The translations under genes and the position numbers were made by a program. The notes below the pieces were generated by a model. The model was not told the DNA's origin. It did not search any database and worked only from the letters and a program-made list of their open reading frames with translations. A DNA stretch of 6,407 nt from Cellvibrionales bacterium UBA2511. GTDB taxonomy: Bacteria > Pseudomonadota > Gammaproteobacteria > Pseudomonadales > Porticoccaceae. The first letter of the stretch is position 1. Each line of letters opens with the position of its first letter. This document shows positions 1-5,038 of this stretch, piece after piece. The stretch is from contig DDNV01000083.1 of NCBI GenBank assembly GCA_002341315.1, positions 16,664-23,070 on the forward strand, given 5' to 3'.

Positions 1-64
1 CTCCCCTGCTAAGGGAGTATAGGCTAATCCCCTATCGAGGGTTCGAATCCCTCCCTCACCGCCA
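1..64 (+). tRNA. tRNA-Ser(GCU), 3' part; 5' end outside window
   Basis: This is the 3' part of a serine tRNA. The anticodon stem is CTCCC (1-5) with GGGAG (13-17), and the seven-base loop carries anticodon GCT at 8-10, which reads AGC/AGU codons. A long variable arm follows (ATAGG 19-23 pairs with CCTAT 31-35), the class II hallmark expected of tRNA-Ser. The T arm is GAGGG (37-41), loop TTCGAAT (42-48), CCCTC (49-53). The 3' acceptor strand is 54-60, the discriminator base is G61, and CCA is encoded at 62-64. The 5' acceptor strand and D arm lie before the window, so the feature is partial. The anticodon and arms are read directly from the sequence. Confidence 0.96.
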
Positions 65-103
65 CCCATAAAAACCCCGGCTTTATGCCGGGTTTTTTAT
101 GGG
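65..103 (+). terminator. Intrinsic terminator of the tRNA-Ser gene (terminator 1 of 3)
   Basis: The stem CCCGGC (76-81) pairs with GCCGGG (87-92) around loop TTTAT and is followed by six T (93-98). The pairing continues outward: 65-74 is complementary to 94-103, so the whole 39 bp is a palindrome with a single C/T mismatch (75/93). An A-tract in front and a T-tract behind mean it could work in both directions. It begins directly after the encoded CCA, so it is placed to end the tRNA transcript. Confidence 0.93.
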
Positions 104-256
104 TGGGTGACGGGAGAACTGGATGAGAACCCCCGTTCGACAAAACGGCTCGACCGTTTTGGGCGCCGGCGCGTTGCGTCGGCGGGGTGCAACCCCGAGC
201 CGCCTCGTGGCGAGCCAATCCCGACCGAATCGAGTTGCGTTACTGAGGCTCTGATT

Positions 257-284
257 TAAACCCCGGCTTTATGCCGGGTTTTTT
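257..284 (+). terminator. Intrinsic terminator in repeat unit 2 (terminator 2 of 3)
   Basis: The stem CCCGGC (262-267) pairs with GCCGGG (273-278) around loop TTTAT and is followed by six T (279-284). The core is identical to the terminator after the tRNA. The outer palindrome is lost on the left side because CCCATAA is replaced by CTGATTT. It would catch transcripts that read through terminator 1. Confidence 0.87.
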
Positions 285-446
285 ATGGGTGGGTGGCGGG
301 AGATATGGATGAGAACCCCCGTTCGACAAAACGGCTTGACCATTTTGGGCGCCGGCGCATTGCGTCGGCGGGGCGCAACCCCGAGCCGCTTCGTGGCGAG
401 CCAATCCCGATCGAATCGAGCTGCGTTACTGAGGCTCTGATTTAAA

Positions 447-470
447 TCCCGGCTTTATGTTGGGGTTTTT
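447..470 (+). terminator. Degenerate intrinsic terminator at start of repeat unit 3 (terminator 3 of 3)
   Basis: CCCGGC (448-453) faces GTTGGG (459-464) around the same TTTAT loop, followed by G and five T (466-470). Compared with the other copies, the two C-to-T changes at 460-461 turn G-C pairs into G-U pairs in plus-strand RNA. In minus-strand RNA they would be broken A-C pairs. The hairpin is therefore still usable only for plus-strand transcripts. Confidence 0.65.
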
Positions 471-512
471 ATTTATCTGGAGAGGGCTGTTGAAATGGGG
501 CTCCAGCTACCT

Positions 513-944
513 TCAGCCTTCAAAGAGCGGGCTGCTAAAGCCGCGCAGGTGCTTGGGCAGGTTGTCGCTGACATCAATAATTCGTTGTTCATAGAAAATA
601 TGTGCCACGGCGGTTAATTCCAAGGGCAGTTGGTTGTCGTAGCTCTTGGCAATCAGCCACTGGGGAACGGCCTGCCAGTCCACGCTATTGGTGTTGAACA
701 GCACTTCTCCGCAGTTGGTGCAGAAATACTTTTTCATTTTCAGCCTAGGGTGTTGGTAGATGCCGAGATCGCTCTCGCCACGGGTGATGGAAGCAGTGTG
801 ATCAGTCCACACGGTGACCGGATAAAACGGGCCGTCAAGCAATTCCCGGCAGTCGATACAGTGGCAAATGACCCGCGCCTTGGGCTCGCCGTATAGAGAC
901 AGTTCGATGCGGTTACAGCTGCAGTGGACGGTATAGATTTTCAT
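513..944 (-). CDS. GFA/CENP-V-domain zinc-binding protein (glutathione-dependent formaldehyde-activating enzyme family)
   Basis: A 143-aa cytoplasmic protein with no signal peptide or membrane segment. It shows the cysteine pattern of the GFA fold (PF04828): HCSCN near residues 8-12, CHCxDC near 27-32, and CxxCG near 75-79. These would bind the structural and catalytic zinc ions seen in the family founder, glutathione-dependent formaldehyde-activating enzyme. Most members have no proven substrate, so formaldehyde or glutathione chemistry should not be assumed. The length is typical of the single-domain family. The ATG at 944-942 is preceded by GGAG (953-950) at five bases, a good ribosome binding site. 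It is the last gene of the minus-strand cluster, 69 bases after the small membrane protein. No T-rich terminator is seen downstream on this strand, so transcription may run into the tRNA repeat region. Confidence 0.88.
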   Translation of the reverse strand: MKIYTVHCSCNRIELSLYGEPKARVICHCIDCRELLDGPFYPVTVWTDHTASITRGESDLGIYQHPRLKMKKYFCTNCGEVLFNTNSVDWQAVPQWLIAKSYDNQLPLELTAVAHIFYEQRIIDVSDNLPKHLRGFSSPLFEG

Positions 945-1013
945 AAGGGCTCCATAGATACGGGTAAGTACCGCTGATGTGGGCGGTCGGTTTGGTTGCT
1001 CCTGCTGTGTGGC

Positions 1014-1235
1014 TTATTGGCGAGTGAAATATAACAGTGCCAATGCCAGTATTAATACGAGAATGCCGGAGGCAAGCAGAAACCTGTTGAAGACAGTGTA
1101 GAAACTTAGGTTGGCGTTTGTCTCAAATAGTGACAATTCTTCTTCGCTCAGCCCCGATGTGATCTCGTGATTTTCGTCTGACAGGTAGGTGCAGACATCC
1201 TTGGTCTGGGTGTCGAGTAAAGCCCATAAATTCAA
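1014..1235 (-). CDS. Small hypothetical protein with one C-terminal membrane helix (TTG start)
   Basis: A possible 73-aa protein that I do not recognise. Residues 1 to about 45 are hydrophilic and acidic (an SEEELSLFE stretch). Residues about 49-70 form one hydrophobic helix (SGILVLILALALLYF), followed by TRQ and the stop. This is the layout of a tail-anchored protein facing the cytoplasm. The listed start is TTG at 1235-1233, with no clear ribosome binding site. The frame stays open upstream to a TAG at 1298-1296 without an ATG or GTG, so the true start may be another rare codon. The alternative is that this is the remnant of a longer gene. It lies between the cytochrome P460 gene (108-base gap) and the GFA gene (69-base gap) on the same strand. 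Codon use looks natural, which supports a real gene, but the call stays tentative. Confidence 0.45.
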   Translation of the reverse strand: MNLWALLDTQTKDVCTYLSDENHEITSGLSEEELSLFETNANLSFYTVFNRFLLASGILVLILALALLYFTRQ

Positions 1236-1343
1236 TTTGAATACGCCAGTGACATAGCCCGAGGTGACAATTGAGCTTATGAATCGGCCGCAGTGCTACG
1301 AATACTATTAATCCTGGCTGGCTTTCGGTTTTCTGGTGGGTTG

Positions 1344-1967
1344 TTATTCTGAAGCGCCGTCCGGTTCCGGATAGCGTGCGAAATCCCTCACGGTGGGATA
1401 GCCGTCGATATAAACCCATTCGGTATTTTTAACCGGCACATGGCAGCCAAAACAATTATTGAGCCCCTCGCCATGCCAGGTGGTTGTTACATTCTTGTTC
1501 GGTGCATCTGCCTTGAATAAAGCCCAGCCCCAGCCTTCGCCCCAGGCCTCGTTGTCCGGAAATCGGTTTTCCCGGTCGCGCACCATCACGAACCAGACCC
1601 CGATATCGCCGGCCCATTGTGTATTCCCTGTAGGTAGCTGTTTTTCCTCAATTCCTGAAACGGTTTTTATCAACACTGTCGCATCGGGCCATTGACCGCT
1701 TTTCTTGAATCCTTCAACGGATTCAGGTGTAGCGTAGACATCATGAACACCGGGACCACTCGCATGATTATCCTCCTTCACAAACCAGGTGCCGAGATGA
1801 ACCCAGTTTTCGCGAAAATTATCTGGCCGGCCAATGTTTCCCTGTTCATCGACATACGGAGAAAAACCACTAGCCGACATTTCCTGTTCTGATTCTGAAG
1901 CGTCGCCTGGTGCACAGCCCGCCACGGCTATCGATGCAGCCACATAAAGGATCATTAAATATCTCAT
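1344..1967 (-). CDS. Cytochrome P460-family c-type haem lipoprotein
   Basis: A 207-aa exported protein. Residues 1-18 are a lipoprotein signal peptide ending in lipobox VAGC, so Cys18 is the predicted lipidated residue. Ala19 rather than Asp follows, which favours outer-membrane sorting. The rest matches the cytochrome P460 family: a FRENWVHLGTWFV segment (51-63), VHDVYATPE (74-82), TVLIK ending in Lys101, a Trp-rich EGWGWALF stretch (144-151), and the haem c site CFGCH at 172-176. In characterised P460 enzymes a lysine is cross-linked to the haem, and Lys101 is the candidate here (inference). Known members oxidise hydroxylamine or bind and convert nitric oxide in the periplasm. The reading frame is open further upstream to 2006, but I chose the ATG at 1967-1965 because it begins a proper signal peptide and has GAGGG eight bases before it. 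It is divergent from the DUF3565-DUF1971 gene and leads the minus-strand cluster. Confidence 0.9.
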   Translation of the reverse strand: MRYLMILYVAASIAVAGCAPGDASESEQEMSASGFSPYVDEQGNIGRPDNFRENWVHLGTWFVKEDNHASGPGVHDVYATPESVEGFKKSGQWPDATVLIKTVSGIEEKQLPTGNTQWAGDIGVWFVMVRDRENRFPDNEAWGEGWGWALFKADAPNKNVTTTWHGEGLNNCFGCHVPVKNTEWVYIDGYPTVRDFARYPEPDGASE

Positions 1968-2048
1968 TCCTTCATCCCTCCGGCACAAATAAGGGTCATA
2001 GCCCAATCAATAGCTACGGAACATCCCTTATATAGCGTAGTGCCAGAC

Positions 2049-2091
2049 AGGCAGTGCCACAAGTTCCATTGTGGCCTGTTTCTCGCTGCCT
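2049..2091. repeat. Nested inverted repeat (possible hairpin or cruciform)
   Basis: CCACAA (2057-2062) and TTGTGG (2069-2074) are perfect arms around a six-base loop. Outside them AGGCAG (2049-2054) faces CTGCCT (2086-2091). ACAGG before and CCTGT directly after the inner stem can also pair with a bulge. There is no T-run after it, so it is not an ordinary terminator. It may be an operator or a leader structure for either divergent gene; function unknown. Confidence 0.5.
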
Positions 2092-2141
2092 GCTTGGTGC
2101 GGGGAATGCGAGGGTATTGTGGGCAGAACTTTCTATGTGGC

Positions 2142-2170
2142 CTGCAAGAAATCACAGTGATCCCTATACT
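2142..2170 (+). promoter_or_regulatory. Candidate promoter with palindromic operator for the DUF3565-DUF1971 gene
   Basis: TATACT (2165-2170) is a good -10 hexamer. It lies 17 bases after CTGCAA (2142-2147), a weak -35. In the spacer sits ATCACAGTGAT (2151-2161), a perfect 11-bp palindrome, where a bound repressor would block polymerase. The start codon is about 60 bases downstream. This is pattern matching only, and the weak -35 could mean that an activator is needed. Confidence 0.35.
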
Positions 2171-2233
2171 GGTATTGGGCGCTGAAAACTATTCGGCGCG
2201 TACGATGTATCAGGTAATGACAGGTTTGATGTT

Positions 2234-2701
2234 ATGCAGAGAGTCATAGAGGGTTTTCACCTGGACCGCTTCCAGGAATGGGTGGCGGAGCTGGAATGTG
2301 GTCACGAATTGCAGATGAAGCACAATCCACCCTATATGGAGTGCCGCTGGATTGGCACCGGCAAGGGACGACAGGAGCATATTGGTGACACTGTCGAGTG
2401 CGTGGACTGCGATATGCCTAAAATTCCCGATGGTATGACGTTGGTTGAAACCACTCCGGTGTATCAGCGTTCGGATATGCCGAGCGAATGGCAGAGTGGC
2501 TTCTCTACGGAGCCTGGGGTATGGGCCAGGGTTGTGGTCAAGGAGGGTATGCTGCAGTTTGTTATTGAGCCAGGCGTGGCTGCCAGCCGTGGTTTTCTGC
2601 TCGACAAGGGCTTTGCCGGGGTCATGGCTCCCGATCTTACGCACAGTCTTAGTCCGGCAATGGGAGATGTGCAGTTTTACATTGAGTATTACTCGGTCTG
2701 A
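2234..2701 (+). CDS. DUF3565-DUF1971 fusion protein (C-terminal YeaR/TehB-like cupin domain)
   Basis: A 155-aa soluble protein built from two small domains. Residues 1-60 match DUF3565 (MQRVIxGFH start, WVAELxCGH at 16-24, PP at 32-33, CVDC at 56-59). The Cys and His residues (C22, H24, C56, C59) could bind a metal. Residues 61-155 match DUF1971 (PF09313): a MPKIPDGM start at 61-68, TTPVY, then GVWARVVVKEGMLQF and a YIEYY end. This is the small beta-barrel found in E. coli YeaR and at the N terminus of some TehB proteins. E. coli yeaR is induced by nitrate and nitric oxide, and TehB relates to tellurite resistance, but no biochemical activity is established for either domain. The ATG at 2234 follows ACAGG at a spacing of about nine bases. 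It stands alone on the plus strand, divergent from the cytochrome P460 gene, which fits a shared stress response (inference). Confidence 0.85.
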   Translation: MQRVIEGFHLDRFQEWVAELECGHELQMKHNPPYMECRWIGTGKGRQEHIGDTVECVDCDMPKIPDGMTLVETTPVYQRSDMPSEWQSGFSTEPGVWARVVVKEGMLQFVIEPGVAASRGFLLDKGFAGVMAPDLTHSLSPAMGDVQFYIEYYSV

Positions 2702-2786
2702 CGCCGGGCCAGCCTTTGGGCCGGGGTCCGAAGGGTGCTTTCCGGGTAGAATTGTTCAAGGTGCTCTATAGTTACTATACTGACTT

Positions 2787-2830
2787 TGACGGGTTCGATG
2801 GTTGAGTCAACACCATTGCCTGACGGGTTC
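2787..2830. repeat. Direct repeat TGACGGGTTC flanking a palindrome
   Basis: TGACGGGTTC occurs exactly at 2787-2796 and again at 2821-2830, 34 bases start to start. Between them lies ATGGTTGAGTCAACACCAT (2798-2816). It contains the perfect palindrome GTTGAGTCAAC (2801-2811) and, in another register, ATGGT/ACCAT arms. This looks like a protein binding site with two half-site systems, but nothing identifies the protein. Confidence 0.45.
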
Positions 2831-2926
2831 CTTTTTGGAAAGCCTGTTGGGCATATTCCATAGTGAATTAAAACAGGTGATTGATTTCCGGACAGGTCGG
2901 GTGGCCTGTTGCACAATCAAGTAAGA

Positions 2927-2965
2927 CATGAATTTTTAATATAAAACAAATAGATATAATTCATG
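2927..2965. promoter_or_regulatory. Perfect 8-bp inverted repeat around an AT-rich spacer, with a TATAAT box
   Basis: CATGAATT (2927-2934) and AATTCATG (2958-2965) are exact reverse complements, 31 bases centre to centre, close to three turns of DNA. The right arm overlaps TATAAT (2955-2960), a consensus -10 hexamer. No good -35 lies 17 bases before it; the left arm occupies that place. It is a candidate operator or activator-dependent promoter for the operon at 3104. Confidence 0.4.
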
Positions 2966-3033
2966 CCCTCATTAATAATAAGTTGGTATGTCTATTGCAT
3001 AAGTAATGGAGCTCTCTAGGTAGTGGCTGCTTT

Positions 3034-3061
3034 TTGGTCACATCCTTGTGAAGCTTATAAC
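3034..3061 (+). promoter_or_regulatory. Candidate promoter of the carboxylase-like operon with inverted repeat in the spacer
   Basis: TTGGTC (3034-3039) and TATAAC (3056-3061) are separated by 16 bases and lie about 43 bases before the ATG at 3104. A perfect inverted repeat TCACATCCTTGTGA (3038-3051) overlaps the end of the -35 and fills most of the spacer. That position would suit a repressor site. The assignment is by eye only. Confidence 0.4.
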
Positions 3062-3103
3062 CCTAACTATTCTCGGCTAGTAAAAGAACTAAGGTAACTC
3101 GAT

Positions 3104-5038
3104 ATGGGAATGCTAATAAATATCGATAATGGCGGTACGCTCACAGATATCTGTGTGCTGACAGAAAACAACTTCTACAAGACCAAAACTCTGACAACAC
3201 CTTACGATTTGAGTAAGTGTTTTTTTGATGGTCTGCGGTCTGCTTCCAAGGCAGTGTACGGAGAAGAAAATGTCGCCCGGTTGTTGGCTGAAGTGGATCA
3301 TATCCGCTATTCAACCACCCAGGGAACCAACGCCATTGTTGAACGTAAAGGTCCACGACTCGGTTTGATCATCAACAAGGGCTCTACGTTGCCTGCCCGT
3401 TTGCGTGAGCAGGATCCGGAGCTCTATGACTTCCTGATTGGCGACAGGGTTTCTGAAGTTGAATTGGCCGATGTGGATGATGAAGCAAAAGGTGCGGATA
3501 CCACGTCGGTCATCACCCGTCTCACCTCCGTGGGTGCCAACCGTATTGTGGTTTGTTTTGAGTCCGAGAAGGCAGACGAGTACGAAGCTCAATTCAAGCG
3601 TATTGCCTTTGACAACTATCCGCGCCATCTGCTCGGTGCTGTTCCAATGTTGTTTGCCAGTGAGCTGGCCGATGATGTGTCCACGGAGCGCCGTTGCTGG
3701 ACAGCGATGATTAACTCATTTTTGCATCCGGCCATGGAGAACTTTCTCTATAACGCCGAAAACCGTCTTCGCGAGTATCGCACCAAGAACCCGCTGCTGA
3801 TTTTCCGCAACGATGGCGATGCATCGCGCGTTGCAAAAACGATTGCTGTAAAAACCTACAGCTCTGGTCCACGCGGTGGTATGGAAGGGGTTAAAACCTT
3901 CAGCAAGCAATACAACCTGCCCAATGTGCTTTCCATGGACGTTGGTGGTACCACTACGGATATCGGTCATGTGATTGGCCACGGTGTGCACGAGCAGCGT
4001 CGCGGTACGGTTGAAGGTGTTCCTATCTCCTTTGCACTCTGTGAAATTGCCAGTCCCGGTGTGGGCGGCAGTTCCATTCTGACGGTGAAGAACGGCGCTA
4101 TCCAGGTAGGTCCGGAAAGTGTCGGTGCAGTACCTGGTCCGGCCTGTTTTGGTCGCGGTGGCAAGAATGCCACGATCACCGATGTAAACCTGCTGTTGGG
4201 TCTGCTGGATCCATCCACGTTCTTTGGCGGTGGTCTGGCTCTCGATCTCGAGCGAGCCCGTACGGCTATCGCTGAAAATATTGCTACGCCGCTGGGGGTT
4301 ACCACAGATGAAGCCCTGCTCAAGCTGCGTGATGCCTTCGAGCAAAAAATCGCCGGGGAACTGAAATCTTTTGGTGAAATTGACAGCGATACCGTGTTGC
4401 TGGCTTTCGGTGGCGCCGGTCCGATGAATGCCTGTGGCATCGCTGAAGGCTGCGGTATTTCGACCGTGTTTGTGCCCAAAATGGCGGCGGTTTTCAGTGC
4501 CTTTGGTATTGGTTCCTGCGATATCGGTCAGAATTATTCCACCGTGTTGACTGGTAGCCGTCAGCAGGCTCTGGAAACGGCCTATGCCGCACTGATGGAG
4601 CGCGGTGAGCGAGATATGTTTGCCGAGGGCTATGGCAAGGGTGAATATGAAGTTACAGCCAGGCTGGTGGCAGACAAAGCCGGTGTCGAGTCGATCCATG
4701 AGCTCGGGCATACAATTTCAGTCCCGCAGGACATGGCAAAAGCTGACGACGTGACGCTCGAAGTTGCGGTACGTAAAAAGCTGAAAACTGAAGACAACAA
4801 GCACGCGGAAGTGTCCAAAAAGGCTCAGGCCAACTCGGCCAAAAACCGCTCACTGTTTAACGGTGCGGCTGGTTGGAGCGATGTGCCTGTCTATGAAGTA
4901 AACAATATGCAGCCCGGTGCTCACGGCACAGGACCGGCTATCCTTGAGGAAGAATTCTTTACCTGTCTGGTTCGCGAAGGTTGGGAATTCGTGGTGACTG
5001 AGCTGGGCGATATTTGCCTGACCAAGGGGGACAAATAA
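3104..5038 (+). CDS. Hydantoinase/oxoprolinase (HyuA)-family subunit, acetophenone carboxylase-like, divergent copy
   Basis: A 644-aa cytoplasmic ATP-binding subunit of the HyuA family with the actin/sugar-kinase (ASKHA) fold. Visible motifs are phosphate-1 DNGGTLTD (8-15), STTQGTNAIVERKGPR (70-85), SGPRGG (254-259), phosphate-2 DVGGTTTDIG (279-288) and FGGAGPMNAC (435-444). A C-terminal domain ends in VPVYEVNNMQPG and GPAILEEE. In this family such subunits use ATP to activate a carbonyl or amide substrate or bicarbonate. The copy is divergent: Asn9 sits in the first glycine loop, NDGD (236-239) replaces the usual SNGG-like turn, and Asn442 stands where most relatives have His in GGAGPxHA. 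The length, about 70 kDa, fits the first Apc subunit. The start is ATG 3104, with AAGG nine bases before; ATG 3110, just after GGGA, is an alternative. The TAA stop overlaps the next ATG. Confidence 0.92.
   Translation: MGMLINIDNGGTLTDICVLTENNFYKTKTLTTPYDLSKCFFDGLRSASKAVYGEENVARLLAEVDHIRYSTTQGTNAIVERKGPRLGLIINKGSTLPARLREQDPELYDFLIGDRVSEVELADVDDEAKGADTTSVITRLTSVGANRIVVCFESEKADEYEAQFKRIAFDNYPRHLLGAVPMLFASELADDVSTERRCWTAMINSFLHPAMENFLYNAENRLREYRTKNPLLIFRNDGDASRVAKTIAVKTYSSGPRGGMEGVKTFSKQYNLPNVLSMDVGGTTTDIGHVIGHGVHEQRRGTVEGVPISFALCEIASPGVGGSSILTVKNGAIQVGPESVGAVPGPACFGRGGKNATITDVNLLLGLLDPSTFFGGGLALDLERARTAIAENIATPLGVTTDEALLKLRDAFEQKIAGELKSFGEIDSDTVLLAFGGAGPMNACGIAEGCGISTVFVPKMAAVFSAFGIGSCDIGQNYSTVLTGSRQQALETAYAALMERGERDMFAEGYGKGEYEVTARLVADKAGVESIHELGHTISVPQDMAKADDVTLEVAVRKKLKTEDNKHAEVSKKAQANSAKNRSLFNGAAGWSDVPVYEVNNMQPGAHGTGPAILEEEFFTCLVREGWEFVVTELGDICLTKGDK

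Larger units (their letters stand above)
75..470 (+). repeat. Tandem 186-bp repeat downstream of tRNA-Ser (2 full units plus start of a third)
   Basis: Unit 1 is 75-260, unit 2 is 261-446, and a third begins at 447 and loses similarity after the terminator T-run (about 470). The period is exactly 186 bp with no indels. I count 10 differences between units 1 and 2 (about 95% identity), 8 of them transitions. Each unit starts with the terminator hairpin. Unit 1 then carries a perfect 8-bp hairpin (141-148 with 154-161), a 9-bp GC-rich hairpin with one G-U pair (164-172 with 176-184), and GGGGT/ACCCC (184-188 with 192-196). A GTTCGA stretch resembling a tRNA T loop lies at 135-140. Tandem repeats after a tRNA gene are known from E. 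coli tyrT (the rtT repeats, about 178 bp), but I cannot say this element is homologous. No credible protein gene lies here. Confidence 0.92.
1968..2233. promoter_or_regulatory. Divergent intergenic region between cytochrome P460 and DUF3565-DUF1971 genes
   Basis: These 266 bases separate two divergently read genes and must hold both promoters. They contain a strong hairpin (2057-2074), a candidate plus-strand promoter with a palindrome in its spacer (2142-2170), and CTACG/CGTAG arms near 2015-2040 on the cytochrome side. I looked by eye for FNR/DNR-type (TTGAT-N4-ATCAA) and NsrR-type sites and found no convincing match. I see no small gene here. Confidence 0.6.
2702..3103 (+). other. Gene-free leader upstream of the carboxylase-like operon
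   Basis: These 402 bases contain no credible gene; frames open here lack a ribosome binding site and known motifs. They include TTGTTC (2752-2757) with TATACT (2776-2781), a possible promoter far from the operon. They also hold a direct repeat with a palindrome (2787-2830), AACAGG/CCTGTT arms around 2873-2910, an AT-rich block at about 2930-3000 with a perfect inverted repeat (2927-2965), and a promoter-like element at 3034-3061. A clear T-run terminator for the preceding gene is not seen; the GC-rich stretch at 2703-2725 pairs only imperfectly. The length and number of symmetric elements suggest that the operon is regulated. Confidence 0.6.

Noticed and set aside
24..218. Minus-strand open frame of 64 codons over the tRNA and first repeat
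   Set aside because: It runs antisense through the T arm of the tRNA and the terminator; its end is the translation of tRNA-Ser complement. This is a well-known type of false gene.
75..470. CRISPR array
   Set aside because: The repeat unit is 186 bp and contiguous, without the short repeat and unique spacer pattern.
477..506. CTGGAG/CTCCAG hairpin as terminator of the GFA gene
   Set aside because: On the minus strand the stem is followed by an A-rich, not T-rich, stretch, so it does not have terminator form.
1..512. Integrated element or attachment site at the tRNA gene
   Set aside because: No integrase gene and no copy of the tRNA 3' end is seen downstream; the repeats begin after the CCA and do not duplicate it.
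630..896. Plus-strand open frame of 88 codons
   Set aside because: It lies fully inside the GFA-domain gene on the opposite strand, which has the family motifs and a ribosome binding site.
1123..1419. Minus-strand open frame of 98 codons bridging the P460 3' end and the small membrane protein
   Set aside because: It overlaps both in another frame, is rich in Arg and His as shadow frames often are, and shows no domain or ribosome binding site.
1964..2155. Minus-strand open frame in the divergent region
   Set aside because: It covers the expected promoter region and overlaps the P460 signal peptide in another frame; its composition does not look like protein.
2703..2725. Possible terminator after the DUF3565-DUF1971 gene
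   Set aside because: The GGCC-rich arms pair only with mismatches and no T-run follows.
2902..2914. Sigma-54 promoter (TGGC...TTGCA)
   Set aside because: GG and GC are separated by six bases instead of the required ten.
2689..2916. Minus-strand open frame of 75 codons in the leader of the operon
   Set aside because: No ribosome binding site, no recognisable motif, and it overlaps the end of the DUF1971 gene and the repeat elements.
3716..4711. Long minus-strand open frame of 331 codons
   Set aside because: Entirely antisense to the first HyuA gene, with no recognisable motif. It arises from the biased codon use of the real gene.
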